DNA of 49,540 bases, taken from NCBI GenBank assembly GCA_025450635.1, contig JANWHA010000098.1, forward strand, positions 1 to 49,540, read 5' to 3'. The notes below the pieces were generated by a model, which was given only the letters and a program-made list of their open reading frames with translations, was not told the origin of the DNA and did not search any database. Source of the stretch: Croceibacterium sp. (GTDB lineage: Bacteria; Pseudomonadota; Alphaproteobacteria; Sphingomonadales; Sphingomonadaceae). Below, piece after piece: positions 9,857-18,870 of the stretch; position 1 is the first letter of the stretch; each line of letters opens with the position of its first letter. Position numbers and translations under genes: made by a program.

Positions 9857-10866
9857 CCGCGCCGCTGCCCGCCGCCCCGCTGGTCAACGCCACTCGCTTC
9901 CGCGCCGCCCACCAGGCGACCTGGGAGCGGCTCGAAGCGATCGTCGGCCGCATCGAGAAGCGCTCCGTACGGGTTCTCGGCGAAGACGACTTGCTGGCGC
10001 TGCCGGTGCTTTATCGGACGACGCTGTCGTCGCTTTCGGTCGTGCGGGAAACTTCGCTTGACCGCGCGTTGCAGACGTATCTCGAGCAATTGTGCACTCG
10101 CGCCTATTTCCAGATCTACGGCGCTCCCGGAACAGCCTGGCGGCAGCTGGCGCATTTCTTCGCCGATGGCTGGCCGCGGGCCGTGGCGTCGCTGTGGCGC
10201 GAGACGGTGGCGGCCGCCGCGCTCGGCATTCTCGGCGCGGTTCTCGGGTACTTTCTGGTCAAGCACGACCCGTCGTGGTTCTACAGCATCATCCCGGCCG
10301 AGCTCGCCGAAGGCCGCGACCCGTCCGCCTCGGCCCAGGCGCTCAAGGAAGTGCTCTACGGCAGCAAGGATTCCGACCCGCTGACGGCTTTCGCGGCCTA
10401 CCTGTTCACCCACAACGCCCAAGTGGCGCTGTTCGCCTTCGCGCTCGGTTTCGCCTTCGCCGTTCCGACCGCGCTGCTGCTGGTTTACAACGGCCTGACG
10501 CTCGGGGCGCTCGTCGAAATCTACGTCGCCAAGGGGCTGGGGCCGATGCTTGGCGGCTGGTTGATCATTCACGGCTCAACCGAGCTGTTCGCGATCACGC
10601 TGGCGGGCGCGGCGGGTTTCCGTATCGGCCTCGCCGTCGGCTTTCCCGGCAGGGCCAGCCGCCTCGAATCCGCCGTGACCGCCGGACGGACCGGCGGCAC
10701 CGCGATGGCCGGGGTCGTGCTGATGCTGGTGGTCGCCGGGCTGCTGGAAGGGATCGGCCGGCAGACCATCCAGCTCGACTGGGAACGCTACGCGCTCGGC
10801 GGCTCGGTGTTCGTCGGCTGGCTGGTCTATTACTACCTGCCGCGGAAGCGCCATGCCCTGGCTTAG
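9853..10866 (+). CDS. Stage II sporulation protein M (SpoIIM)-like membrane protein
   Basis: Predicted 337-aa protein. A helical cytoplasmic N-terminal region (about 1-110) precedes about five membrane segments. The core FTHNAQVALFAFALGFAFAVPT and GGWLIIHGSTELFAITLAGAAGFRIG matches the SpoIIM/DUF95 family. In Bacillus SpoIIM helps peptidoglycan remodelling during engulfment; in non-sporulating bacteria the homologue is uncharacterised. Start GTG 9853 overlaps the DUF58 stop. The gene overlaps the RDD gene by 14 bases. The pairing with MoxR and DUF58 suggests a membrane or cell-wall role (inference). Confidence 0.85.
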   Translation: MTAPLPAAPLVNATRFRAAHQATWERLEAIVGRIEKRSVRVLGEDDLLALPVLYRTTLSSLSVVRETSLDRALQTYLEQLCTRAYFQIYGAPGTAWRQLAHFFADGWPRAVASLWRETVAAAALGILGAVLGYFLVKHDPSWFYSIIPAELAEGRDPSASAQALKEVLYGSKDSDPLTAFAAYLFTHNAQVALFAFALGFAFAVPTALLLVYNGLTLGALVEIYVAKGLGPMLGGWLIIHGSTELFAITLAGAAGFRIGLAVGFPGRASRLESAVTAGRTGGTAMAGVVLMLVVAGLLEGIGRQTIQLDWERYALGGSVFVGWLVYYYLPRKRHALA

Positions 10867-11725
10867 ACGCCGGCGGCCATCCGGCGAGCGTTCCTTGCGC
10901 CGCCAGTTCGTCACGCCCGAGGGCGTCGACCTGAACCTGGAACTCGCCGGAGCCGGGGAGCGGGCGACGGCCTTCCTGATCGATGCGCTGATCATGCTCG
11001 TCATCCTGATCGCGGTGACGATCGCGGTGGTCTATCTCGACGCCGGCGCCGGCAAGGCCGCCGATTCGATACTGTCGATCACTTGGCTCCTCGGCTTCTT
11101 CGTGCTGCGCAACGGCTGGTTCATCCTGTTCGAGCTGTCCGGGCGCGGCGCCACCCCCGGCAAGCGGCTGCTCGGTCTGCGCGTCGTCGCCCGCGACGGG
11201 GCGCGGCTGACCGGTGGCGCGGTGGTGGTGCGCAACGCCATGCGCGAGCTGGAGTTGTTCCTGCCGCTGTCCTTCCTCGCCGTCGACGCTTCGGAAAGCC
11301 GGCTGGACGCGCTGATCTACATCCTCGCCTTCTCGTGGGTCGCGCTGTTCCTGTTCTTCCCGCTGTTCAATCGCGATCGCTTGCGTATCGGCGACCTGCT
11401 CGCCGGGACCTGGGTAGTGCACACCGTGCGCGGAAAGCTGGCCGACGACCTGGTCGGGGCGACGCGCCAGCGGCGGGTGTTTTCGGAGGCGGCACTCGAT
11501 CTCTACGGCGTGTACGAGCTGCAGACGCTGGAGGACGTGTTGCGCCGCGGCAGCGACGAGGCGATCGTCACCGTCGCCGCCTCGATTCGCCACAAGGCCA
11601 GCCTGCCGGACGACGGCGACGATTGGGGCTTCCTGTCCGACTATTATGCCGCGCTGTGCGCACGTCTCGAGCGGAGCACGATGCTCGGCTATCGTCGCGA
11701 GAACAAGCACGCGGCATCGCGCTGA
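10853..11725 (+). CDS. RDD family membrane protein
   Basis: Predicted 290-aa protein. The RDD domain occupies about residues 15-200: the GERATAFLIDALIM helix carries the Arg and Asp typical of the family, followed by GRGATPGKRLLGLRVV and NRDRLRIGDLLAGTWVV. A soluble C-terminal tail of about 90 residues follows. RDD proteins are small membrane proteins, some of which have been linked to ion or solute transport; the role here is unknown. Its ATG lies inside the SpoIIM gene. It is the last gene of the operon and ends 10 bases from the convergent permease gene. Confidence 0.85.
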   Translation: MPWLRRRRPSGERSLRRQFVTPEGVDLNLELAGAGERATAFLIDALIMLVILIAVTIAVVYLDAGAGKAADSILSITWLLGFFVLRNGWFILFELSGRGATPGKRLLGLRVVARDGARLTGGAVVVRNAMRELELFLPLSFLAVDASESRLDALIYILAFSWVALFLFFPLFNRDRLRIGDLLAGTWVVHTVRGKLADDLVGATRQRRVFSEAALDLYGVYELQTLEDVLRRGSDEAIVTVAASIRHKASLPDDGDDWGFLSDYYAALCARLERSTMLGYRRENKHAASR

Positions 11726-11735
11726 CCGCGCGCGG

Positions 11736-12935
11736 CTATTCGTGCCGCAAGGCCTCGATCGGATCGAGCCGCGAGGCGCGCCGCGCCGGGTAATAGCCGA
11801 AAATGATCCCCATCATGGCCGAGAACACGAAGCTGAGCGCGTTGACGAACGGGTCGAAAATGAACGGCACGTCGATCGCCTTGGCGAGCCCGAAGGAAAT
11901 GCCGAGCGCGAGGAATATCCCGATCAGCCCGCCAAAGCAGCACAGCACCACCGCCTCGGTGAGGAATTGCAACCGTACCTCGCGCGCGAGCGCACCGATC
12001 GCCAGGCGGATGCCGATCTCGCGCGTGCGTTCGGTGACCGAGACGAGCATGATATTCATGATCCCCACGCCGCCGACCAGCAGGCTGATGCCGGCGATGG
12101 CGGCGACCGCCATGGTCAGCCGGGCGACGACGCTCGATACGGTGTCGTTAAGCGCGGCGGAGTCGATAATGTTGAAATCGTTCGGTTGGCCGCTCTGCAA
12201 GTGGTGCCGTTCGCGCAACAGATCGATCAGCGACTGCTGGATCGTCGCGCTCGAATAGGCCGGATCGTAGGAAATCACGATGTAGCCGATCGTGTCCGCC
12301 CCGGTGAAGCGGCGCTGGACGTTCTTGAGCGGCATGAACACCGAGTTGTCGTCGTCCTGGTTGTTGCCGCCTTGGGCGCGGCTGGCGAACACCCCGATGA
12401 CGGTGCAGGAAACGTCGTTGAGCCGCACCTGCTCGCCCAGCGGGCTGATCCCGGCGACGAAGATTTCCTGCAAGACCTTGGGCCCGATGATGCACACGTT
12501 CGCGCCGGCTTCTTCTTCGGCCGGCGTGAACCGCCGTCCCTGGTCCATGCCGATGCCGCGGGCGTCCATGAACGCGTCGCTCACGCCTTCGACCTTGGAC
12601 GACCAGTTCTGCCCGTTGTGAAACGCCTGGACGTTCTGGTTGACCTCGCCGGCCACCGACCTCACGCCGGCGAGCTGCTGGCGGACGGCGATGACGTCAT
12701 CCTGCTTGAACGGGCGCGGCTGGCGGTTCTGGTCGGTCTCCTGCGGAAACGCGATCAGCACGTCCGAGCCGAGCGAAGCGATCTGCTTCTGGATCTGCGC
12801 CGTCAGCCCCTTGCCGAGCGTGACCATGGTGATCACCGCGGCAACGCCGATGATGATGCCGATCGTGGTCAGGCTCGAACGCAGCAAGTGCCGGCGGATC
12901 TGCCGCATCGCCAGGAGCAGGGTGGCGCCGAACAT
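11736..12935 (-). CDS. MacB-type ABC transporter permease (FtsX family)
   Basis: Predicted 399-aa permease. It has an N-terminal membrane helix (LLRSSLTTIGIIIGVAAVITMVTLG), a large periplasmic MacB_PCD-type domain (about 45-250) and a C-terminal FtsX domain with three helices (GISLLVGGVGIMNIMLVSVTERTREIGIR onward). In MacB the ATPase and permease are fused; here they are separate genes, as in LolCDE-like systems. It would transmit ATP hydrolysis to the adaptor and outer membrane channel encoded upstream in the same operon. It starts at the last base of the ATPase gene, so the genes are tightly coupled. The exported substrate cannot be read from the sequence. Confidence 0.9.
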   Translation of the reverse strand: MFGATLLLAMRQIRRHLLRSSLTTIGIIIGVAAVITMVTLGKGLTAQIQKQIASLGSDVLIAFPQETDQNRQPRPFKQDDVIAVRQQLAGVRSVAGEVNQNVQAFHNGQNWSSKVEGVSDAFMDARGIGMDQGRRFTPAEEEAGANVCIIGPKVLQEIFVAGISPLGEQVRLNDVSCTVIGVFASRAQGGNNQDDDNSVFMPLKNVQRRFTGADTIGYIVISYDPAYSSATIQQSLIDLLRERHHLQSGQPNDFNIIDSAALNDTVSSVVARLTMAVAAIAGISLLVGGVGIMNIMLVSVTERTREIGIRLAIGALAREVRLQFLTEAVVLCCFGGLIGIFLALGISFGLAKAIDVPFIFDPFVNALSFVFSAMMGIIFGYYPARRASRLDPIEALRHE

Positions 12936-13651
12936 CAGGCAGTCACCCGGGCACCGTTCCGATGGCCTCGCTCGAATCGTTCGATCAGGCCGTCGCGGAA
13001 GTAGACGATCGTACCGGCATAGGCGGCCATTTCGGCCTCGTGGGTGACGAGCAGGATCGAAATGCCGTCACGGTTGAGCTGGCTGAGGAGCTCCATGATC
13101 TCGATCGAACGCTCGCTGTCGAGGTTCCCCGTCGGCTCGTCGGCGAGCAGCACTTCGGGCTCGGTCACCAGGGCGCGGGCGATGGCGACGCGCTGCTGCT
13201 GGCCGCCCGACAACTCGGCGGGGGTGTGGTCGGCCCACGGGCCCAGCCCGACGAGGTCGAGCGCCTTCATCGCCGCCTCGCGCCGGAGGGCCTTCTGCTC
13301 CCCGCGATAAAGCAGCGGCAATTCGACGTTCTCGAGCGCGCTGGTGCGGGCTAGCAGATTGAAGCCCTGGAACACGAAGCCCAGGTACCGGCGCCTCAGC
13401 AGCGAGCGCTGGTCCTTGCTCATCGCCTGCACTTCGACCCCCTTGAACCGATAGGTGCCGGAGGTCGGGGTGTCGAGGCAGCCGAGGATGTTCATCATCG
13501 TCGACTTGCCGGAGCCCGATGCGCCCATGATGGCCGCGAATTCGCCTTGGGCGATCGACAGGTCGACGCCCTTCAGGGCCTGGAACGCGGCCGTCCCCTG
13601 GCCGTAGGTCTTGGTGATCCCTTCGAGTTCGATGAGGGATTCGCCGGTCAC
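12935..13651 (-). CDS. MacB/LolD-type ABC transporter ATP-binding protein
   Basis: Predicted 238-aa ABC ATPase that powers the adjacent permease. Walker A is GASGSGKST (residues 43-51). The signature is [15 protein letters not shown] (about 142-156) and Walker B with D-loop is [13 protein letters not shown]. The family is the MacB/LolD (lipoprotein or antibiotic efflux) group. The start is GTG 13651, which overlaps the stop of the adaptor gene (GTGA). Confidence 0.92.
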   Translation of the reverse strand: MTGESLIELEGITKTYGQGTAAFQALKGVDLSIAQGEFAAIMGASGSGKSTMMNILGCLDTPTSGTYRFKGVEVQAMSKDQRSLLRRRYLGFVFQGFNLLARTSALENVELPLLYRGEQKALRREAAMKALDLVGLGPWADHTPAELSGGQQQRVAIARALVTEPEVLLADEPTGNLDSERSIEIMELLSQLNRDGISILLVTHEAEMAAYAGTIVYFRDGLIERFERGHRNGARVTA

Positions 13652-14988
13652 GCGCTGGTCTGCTTTGCGTCTTTGGCCTTGATACCGGTCACCAATTTCA
13701 TCCCCGGCCGGAGCGCGCTGGACGTGACCGCAGTCAGCCGGCCGTTGCTTTGCCCGACGACGACGTCGATCTTCTGCAACGTGCCGTCATCCTTCAGCAC
13801 ATAGATTTGCTGGTGGCTGCCGACGCCGATGGTCGCCTTCTGCTCTTCCTGCGGCAGGCCCGCCTGGATTTGCAGCCCGCCGCCGCTCGCTTGCTGGGCC
13901 TTGGCCGCTGCCTCGGGATTGAAGCGCAGGGCGCCGTTGGGAACCAGCAGGCTGACCGTCGTCCTGCCGGTGGCGATATTGGCCGTCGCGGTCATGCCCG
14001 GGCGCAGCAGCCCATCGGCATTGGCGACGCTCAGGCGAGCTTCGTAGTTGACCACCGAATTGCCCTGACCCGTGGTCGATTGCGTGCTCGTCCCGGAAGC
14101 GGCCGTGCTGGCGGTGTTGGTCGAGGCGAGGTCGATGCGTTCGACGGTCGCCGGGAAGGCGCGGCCCGGGTAAGCATCGACCGTGAAGTCGGCCTTCTGC
14201 CCGGCGTGGACATTGCCGACATCGGCTTCGTCGACGTTGACCCGCAACTGCATCTGCGAAAGGTCTTCGGCGAGCACGAACAGGGTCGGCGTGTTGAACG
14301 ACGCGGCCACGGTCTGGCCCGGCTCCACCTGGCGCGCCAGGACCACGCCCGAAACGGGCGAGCGGATCACCGCGCGGTCGCGAGTGGTGACCGCGGAGGA
14401 AAGCTGCGCCTGGGCCGAGGCCACGCCCGCCCGCGCCGTGGTGACCGCGGCACGATCGCGCTTGACGTTGGCCTCGGCGGTTTCGAGCTCGGTTTTCGCC
14501 GGCACCTTGCCGCCCGAAAGGCGATAGACCTCTTGCAGCCGCGCCAGCTGGGCGGTGTCCACGTCGAGCGTGGCGCCCGCCTGGGCGACGCTGGCGTGCG
14601 CGGAATTAAGGTTCGCCTGGGCCTGCTTGATCTGGTCCTCGATGACGTCGGTGTTGATCCGCGCGAGGACCTGCCCACGGGCGACGTGGTCGTTGACGTC
14701 CACCAGCACGCTATCGAGCCGTCCCGACACCTCCGAGCCGACCTGCACCTGATTGGTCGGCCGCAGATTGCCCGTGGCGGTGACGGTCAGGTCGAGCGAT
14801 TGGCGCGTGACCGGCTCGGTGATGTACGCGGTCTTGTTGCCGCCGCGCTCGGCGATCACGACGATGACCAGGATCAGCACCAGCAGCGCCGGGATCCAGT
14901 ACTTGGCCCAGCGGCGCCACCGTGGGCGCTCGGTGGTGCCGAGGAATTCGTCGATCGTCTCGACCGGCGGCGTGGAAATGTCGTTCAT
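13648..14988 (-). CDS. HlyD/MacA-type periplasmic adaptor (efflux membrane fusion protein)
   Basis: Predicted 446-aa membrane fusion protein. After a cytoplasmic N terminus, one membrane helix lies near residues 33-50 (WIPALLVLILVIVVIA). A split lipoyl/barrel-sandwich domain brackets a long coiled-coil hairpin (about 115-205, Ala/Gln-rich), then come beta-barrel domains. It has an unusual low-complexity Ser/Thr insert near residue 300 (STNTASTAASGTSTQ). It would connect the inner-membrane ABC transporter to the NodT channel. The ATG at 14988 overlaps the NodT stop by four bases (ATGA). Confidence 0.9.
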   Translation of the reverse strand: MNDISTPPVETIDEFLGTTERPRWRRWAKYWIPALLVLILVIVVIAERGGNKTAYITEPVTRQSLDLTVTATGNLRPTNQVQVGSEVSGRLDSVLVDVNDHVARGQVLARINTDVIEDQIKQAQANLNSAHASVAQAGATLDVDTAQLARLQEVYRLSGGKVPAKTELETAEANVKRDRAAVTTARAGVASAQAQLSSAVTTRDRAVIRSPVSGVVLARQVEPGQTVAASFNTPTLFVLAEDLSQMQLRVNVDEADVGNVHAGQKADFTVDAYPGRAFPATVERIDLASTNTASTAASGTSTQSTTGQGNSVVNYEARLSVANADGLLRPGMTATANIATGRTTVSLLVPNGALRFNPEAAAKAQQASGGGLQIQAGLPQEEQKATIGVGSHQQIYVLKDDGTLQKIDVVVGQSNGRLTAVTSSALRPGMKLVTGIKAKDAKQTSA

Positions 14989-16427
14989 GGCTCGATCCCG
15001 TCGTTCGAGGCGATGGCAGGCAAAGTTGGCGACCAGCCGCCGCCCAGCGCCTGGGTCAGCCGCACGAAGGCGCTCGCCCGGTCGGATTGGGCGGCGACGA
15101 GGCCATCGCGGGCGGACAGCAGCTGGTTCTCGGCGGTCAGCAGGTTCTGGAAGTCGGTCAGGCCCGCCTGATACTGGCTGCGGGCGAGGATCGCGGCGTT
15201 GTTGGCCGCATCGAGCGCCTCCTCTTCGATGCCGACACGCTCGCGCGCCGACTTGAGGTCCACGGCGGCCGATTCGACGTCTTCCAGCGCCGAGAGGATC
15301 GTCCCGCGCCACGCGGCGAGCGAGCCTTGCGCCTGCGCTTCGGCGCTATGCACCTGGGCTCGCGCCCGCCCGCCATCGAAGATCAGTTGAGTGATAGTGG
15401 CGAACAGGCCGCCGGTGATCACGTTGAACAGGCTGCCCAGGCCGACCGAAGCGGTGCTGACGTTGCCGGTCAGTTGCAACATCGGCAACAGCTGTGCGCG
15501 GGCGACGCCGATGCGGGCGCTGTTGGCGATTAGCGTTTCCTCCGCGCCGCGTACGTCGGGGCGCTGGCGCAGCACCTCGGCGGGAGGGGCAAAGCCGTCG
15601 ATCGCCGGCGGCGTCGGCAACGAGTCCGATCCCTGCAGCAGCGTCAAGACGCGCCCGGGAGGCTCGCCGATGAGCGTCGAGATCGAATTGGCGCTCGCCG
15701 CCAGGCTGCTTTCGAGCTGCGGAATTGTCGCCGCAGTCGCGGCCCGCTGGCCGCGCGCTTGCTCGACGTCGAGGCTCGAGACCAGGCCGGCCTGGACGCG
15801 CCAGCGGGCGATCTGCAGGTTCTGGTCCTGGAATTTCAAGGTATCGCGCGCGATCGCCAGCTGGAGCGCGGTCGCGCGCGCCTGGATCGTGGTCAGCGCG
15901 ACCTGGCCGACGATCGCGCGCTGCAGGTCGGCGAGCGAGTAACCGGCCGCCAGCAGGTCGGCTTTCGAAGCGGCCACGTTGCCCGAGATCCGGCCGAAGA
16001 GGTCGGCGTCCCAGCTGGCGTTGGCGCCGACATTGAACTGCAGCTTCTTCTGCGCGAAGCCGCCGAAATCCCTGCCGGTCTGGCCGCTTCCGGTGATTTG
16101 CGGGAAGAACCCGGCGCGCGAGGAGGAAAGCTGGGCGCGGGCCTGGGCCACCCGAGCCGCACCCTGCGCCAGGTCCTGATTGTTGGCGATCGCCAGTTCG
16201 ACGAATTGGCTGAGCAACGGATCGCCCAATTGCTTCCAGTACTGGCTGACATCGGTCGAGATCGGGGCGCCGGCGCTCTCCGCCCAGGATTGGGGAACGG
16301 TAATGCCGGATTTCGGCGCAGCAACGTCAGGATGCACGCACCCCGAAAGCCCCAACGCCAGCGGCAAAGCCAGCAGGCGCACCCCGACCGTGCGGCCTTG
16401 ACCGGATGTATTCACCGACTTCCCCAT
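14985..16427 (-). CDS. NodT-family outer membrane efflux lipoprotein
   Basis: Predicted 480-aa TolC-like outer membrane factor. The N terminus carries a lipoprotein signal with lipobox LGLSGC (Cys30 from the chosen start). Two OEP repeat regions follow with the usual Ala/Gln-rich helices and WDADLFGRI, typical of NodT proteins. It forms the exit duct for the ABC efflux system encoded downstream. I chose ATG 16427; GTG 16445 is in frame but would sit almost on the predicted transcription start. It is the first gene of the four-gene operon (channel, adaptor, ATPase, permease). Confidence 0.9.
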   Translation of the reverse strand: MGKSVNTSGQGRTVGVRLLALPLALGLSGCVHPDVAAPKSGITVPQSWAESAGAPISTDVSQYWKQLGDPLLSQFVELAIANNQDLAQGAARVAQARAQLSSSRAGFFPQITGSGQTGRDFGGFAQKKLQFNVGANASWDADLFGRISGNVAASKADLLAAGYSLADLQRAIVGQVALTTIQARATALQLAIARDTLKFQDQNLQIARWRVQAGLVSSLDVEQARGQRAATAATIPQLESSLAASANSISTLIGEPPGRVLTLLQGSDSLPTPPAIDGFAPPAEVLRQRPDVRGAEETLIANSARIGVARAQLLPMLQLTGNVSTASVGLGSLFNVITGGLFATITQLIFDGGRARAQVHSAEAQAQGSLAAWRGTILSALEDVESAAVDLKSARERVGIEEEALDAANNAAILARSQYQAGLTDFQNLLTAENQLLSARDGLVAAQSDRASAFVRLTQALGGGWSPTLPAIASNDGIEP

Positions 16428-16453
16428 GTCCCGTGCGATCACCACGCCCCGCC

Positions 16454-16483
16454 TATTTAGCCGATTAGCTAATTCCCTATCAA
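16454..16483 (-). promoter_or_regulatory. Candidate promoter of the efflux operon with internal palindrome
   Basis: Read on the minus strand, TTGATA (16483-16478) and TAAATA (16459-16454) are separated by 18 bases, like a -35/-10 pair. The perfect palindrome ATTAGCTAAT (16464-16473) lies between the two boxes, a classic repressor position. A second GCTAAT half-site occurs at 16487-16492. The regulator is not encoded next to the operon on this side, so its identity is unknown. Confidence 0.4.
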
Positions 16484-16624
16484 GTCGCTAATTGTATCAG
16501 TCTTCCGGTTCTGCCGGTTATTTCATCAGTTGCGATTATCCGCGTCCTCTGTGTTGGTGATTTAATACACCATCTTGCCGATGCAAAGCGCTTGGTGGGG
16601 AAAGTCCGGCGCTTGGTCGAAAGC

Positions 16625-17347
16625 TCAGCGCTTCGGAGCGTAGTCGGGCAGCGCCAGCACGGCCGGACGGGCCGCCATGCGCTCAAGCCAGGCGGCGATC
16701 CTCGGCGTGGCGTCCGGGTTGCAAGCCTCCGGCATCACCCGCGGCAGCGCCGGGGCCATCGAGTACCACTTGATGTCGGCCAAGGAATAGAATTCGCCGA
16801 GCAGCCACGGGCGGCCGCCGTCCAGAATTCCCTCCAGCCTGGCGATGCAATTGCCGAGCTTGCGCCGAGCGTCCGCCAGCTCCTCGTCGGAATAGCCGGT
16901 CTCCGAAACCGTGGCCCACTTTCGGCGCACTTCCTCGTCGGGCATGTTGGCCAGCCGCGCGGCCATCTCGGCCTTATCGATCTTCGACGCAAACGGCGTC
17001 GCCCCGTGCGCGCCGATCGTCGTTAGCGCGGGGCAGAAGTACTCGTCGACGTATTTGGTCAGCACGCGCATTTCCGCGCGCAGCCAGGGATCGGCAGGGC
17101 GCAGCGGGACCTCGGGAAAAACGTCCTCGAGATATTCGTTGATCACGGTCGATTCGCCCACCGTTCGGCCCTCGTGGACGAGCACCGGAACGACGCCGTT
17201 CGGATTGATCGCGCGAAACGCCGGATCGTGATGCTCCCACTTGCGGCTGTCGAGCACGCGATTGTCGAACGCCAAGCCCTTTTCGAGCAGGCACAGCAGC
17301 GGCGTCAGGGAATTCGCGACGGGTCCGAAATGATAGAGCGCGAGCAT
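16625..17347 (-). CDS. Glutathione S-transferase, LigF-type (candidate beta-etherase)
   Basis: Predicted 240-aa GST. The thioredoxin-like half reads LYHFGPVANSLTPLLCLLEKGL, then INPNGVVPVLVHEG and ESTVINEYLEDVFPE. The helical half continues LRPADPWLRAEMRV and VDEYFCPALTTIG. From memory this closely follows LigF of Sphingobium SYK-6, a GST that cleaves the beta-aryl ether bond of lignin dimers using glutathione. The length is slightly shorter than LigF (about 257 aa). The gene overlaps the MarR gene (TGATG), so regulator and enzyme are one transcript. It is divergent from a LigD-like SDR. Substrate and stereospecificity are unknown; a generic GST function remains possible. Confidence 0.82.
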   Translation of the reverse strand: MLALYHFGPVANSLTPLLCLLEKGLAFDNRVLDSRKWEHHDPAFRAINPNGVVPVLVHEGRTVGESTVINEYLEDVFPEVPLRPADPWLRAEMRVLTKYVDEYFCPALTTIGAHGATPFASKIDKAEMAARLANMPDEEVRRKWATVSETGYSDEELADARRKLGNCIARLEGILDGGRPWLLGEFYSLADIKWYSMAPALPRVMPEACNPDATPRIAAWLERMAARPAVLALPDYAPKR

Positions 17348-17835
17348 CAGCCTCCGAGCCGCTGTTCCTGCTCGACCAGCGCCTGCGCCCGATCGCGCAT
17401 GCTGCCGAGCACGCGCCAGACGATCTCGACATCTTCTTTTGGAATGCCCGCCGTGAGGGCGCGATCGCGCTCCCCGACCCACTCGACCATCCGGGCGTAC
17501 AGCGCCCGGCCTTCACCGGACAGCGCGATCTCGATCTCGGGCCCGCCGGGCTTGCGCTCGCGGGTCAGCAAGCCGCGCTCGACCATCGTCTTGACCGCGC
17601 GGCTCAGCTGTCCGCGATCCTGCATCATCGCCTCGGCGAGGCCGTTGAGCGAGAGCGGGGCGGTCTCGCCGAGCTGGGTCATGATCCGCCATTCGGTCTC
17701 GGACAGGCCGAACAGCCGTCGCTGCGCCAGGATGCCGGCGCGGCGGAGGACGGCGAACAGGCGAATCATCCGCAACGAGACCAGCCCGAAGTCGGCCTTC
17801 GCGCCCCCGTTTGCCGCGGTTTGTGCGTCGTTCAT
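17347..17835 (-). CDS. MarR-family transcriptional regulator
   Basis: Predicted 162-aa winged-helix regulator. The middle of the protein has the MarR recognition pattern (TEWRIMTQLGE, then LAEAMMQDRGQLSRAVKTMVERGLLTRE), flanked by dimerisation helices. MarR proteins usually repress divergent genes and release DNA when an aromatic ligand binds. A strong ribosome site (GGGAGG) precedes ATG 17835. The gene is co-transcribed with the LigF-like GST and divergent from the SDR gene at 17924. A palindrome in the 88-base gap is the likely binding site. Confidence 0.9.
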   Translation of the reverse strand: MNDAQTAANGGAKADFGLVSLRMIRLFAVLRRAGILAQRRLFGLSETEWRIMTQLGETAPLSLNGLAEAMMQDRGQLSRAVKTMVERGLLTRERKPGGPEIEIALSGEGRALYARMVEWVGERDRALTAGIPKEDVEIVWRVLGSMRDRAQALVEQEQRLGG

Positions 17836-17870
17836 CCATTCCTCCCGTTGCCTGTCATTCTCTAGTGCAG

Positions 17871-17896
17871 TTTTGTTGGTGTCAAAAAGCTTTTTG
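17871..17896. promoter_or_regulatory. Candidate MarR operator between divergent genes
   Basis: The gap between the MarR and SDR starts contains TTTTG (17871-17875) seven bases from CAAAA (17883-17887). Overlapping this is a perfect 14-base palindrome CAAAAAGCTTTTTG (17883-17896). Such short AT-rich dyads in a divergent promoter are typical of MarR-family sites. Confidence 0.5.
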
Positions 17897-17923
17897 GTTC
17901 AGGATGATCGACCGGAGGACGCG

Positions 17924-18835
17924 ATGCGCGAATTCGCAGGCAGGACGGCGTTCATCACCGGCGGCGCGAGCGGCATCGGGCTCGGCATGGCCAAGGTGTT
18001 CGCCTGGGCCGGGATGAACGTCGTCGCCGGCGACATCCGCGAGGACCACATCGCCGCCGCCCACGACGCCATCGCCGACGAGGGCCTGGCGGAGCGGGTC
18101 CGCTTCATCCGCCTCGACGTCACCGACCGCGAGGCGTTCGCCGCCGCCGCCGAGGAAGCCGACGCGATGTTCGGCAAGCTCCACGTGCTGTGCAACAACG
18201 CCGGGATCGGTCTGCTCAAACCAATCAGCACAGCCAGCGAAGCCGACTGGGACTGGGCGATCGACGTCAACCTGAACTCGATGTTCAACGGCGTGAAGGC
18301 GCTCCTGCCGCGCATCCGCAAGCACGGCGAAGGCGGGCACGTCGTCAACACCGCCAGCATGGCCGGCGTGCTGCAGTACAGCCAGGCGGGCATTTACGTG
18401 ACCACCAAGTTCGCGGTTGTCGGCTTCTCCGAAGCGCTGCGCGCCGAGCTGGCGCCGGAGGGAATCGGCGTGTCGGCGTTCTGCCCAGGCGGCGTGCGCA
18501 CAAATATCCGCGAGTACGAAAAGACGCGTCCCGAGCGCTTTGCCGTGGAAGCCGAAACGCGAAGCGGCCCGCCACCCGGCTTCAGTTTCACGGAGGAACA
18601 GCGCGCGAGGCTCGCCAGCCTCACCGCCAGCCCCGAGGAGGCGGGCGAGCTGGTGCTGCAGGGCATCCGAGACAACGCGCTGTATATCTTCACCGCGCCC
18701 GAATTCCGTGCCGGCGTGGAGGAGCGCTTCGCTGCCATTCGCCGCGCGCTCGGCCAGGACGAGGAGCGCGCAGCCGTCGCGCGCGAACTGATCCCGGGGC
18801 TGGTCGGCAGCCCGATCTACAACGAAGCGCCTTGA
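17924..18835 (+). CDS. SDR-family NAD(P)-dependent oxidoreductase, LigD-like
   Basis: Predicted 303-aa short-chain dehydrogenase. The Rossmann motif TGGASGIGLG lies at residues 12-21 and NNAG at 91-94. The catalytic residues are Ser145, Tyr158 and Lys162 (GIYVTTKFA). The long C-terminal part (PEEAGELVLQGIRDNALYIF) recalls the Calpha-dehydrogenases LigD/LigL/LigN, which oxidise the benzylic alcohol of lignin dimers before ether cleavage. GGAGG lies six bases upstream of ATG 17924. It is divergent from the MarR/LigF-like pair, the arrangement expected for an alcohol dehydrogenase feeding a beta-etherase. The substrate is inferred, not proven. Confidence 0.87.
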   Translation: MREFAGRTAFITGGASGIGLGMAKVFAWAGMNVVAGDIREDHIAAAHDAIADEGLAERVRFIRLDVTDREAFAAAAEEADAMFGKLHVLCNNAGIGLLKPISTASEADWDWAIDVNLNSMFNGVKALLPRIRKHGEGGHVVNTASMAGVLQYSQAGIYVTTKFAVVGFSEALRAELAPEGIGVSAFCPGGVRTNIREYEKTRPERFAVEAETRSGPPPGFSFTEEQRARLASLTASPEEAGELVLQGIRDNALYIFTAPEFRAGVEERFAAIRRALGQDEERAAVARELIPGLVGSPIYNEAP

Positions 18836-18870
18836 GGGGGAGGGGCAATCGCGCCCGCCCGGTCAGCGTC

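Noticed and set aside
11646-13004. Long plus-strand frame opposite the ABC permease
   Set aside because: The translation is His/Asp/Arg-rich and featureless; the permease on the minus strand is unambiguous.
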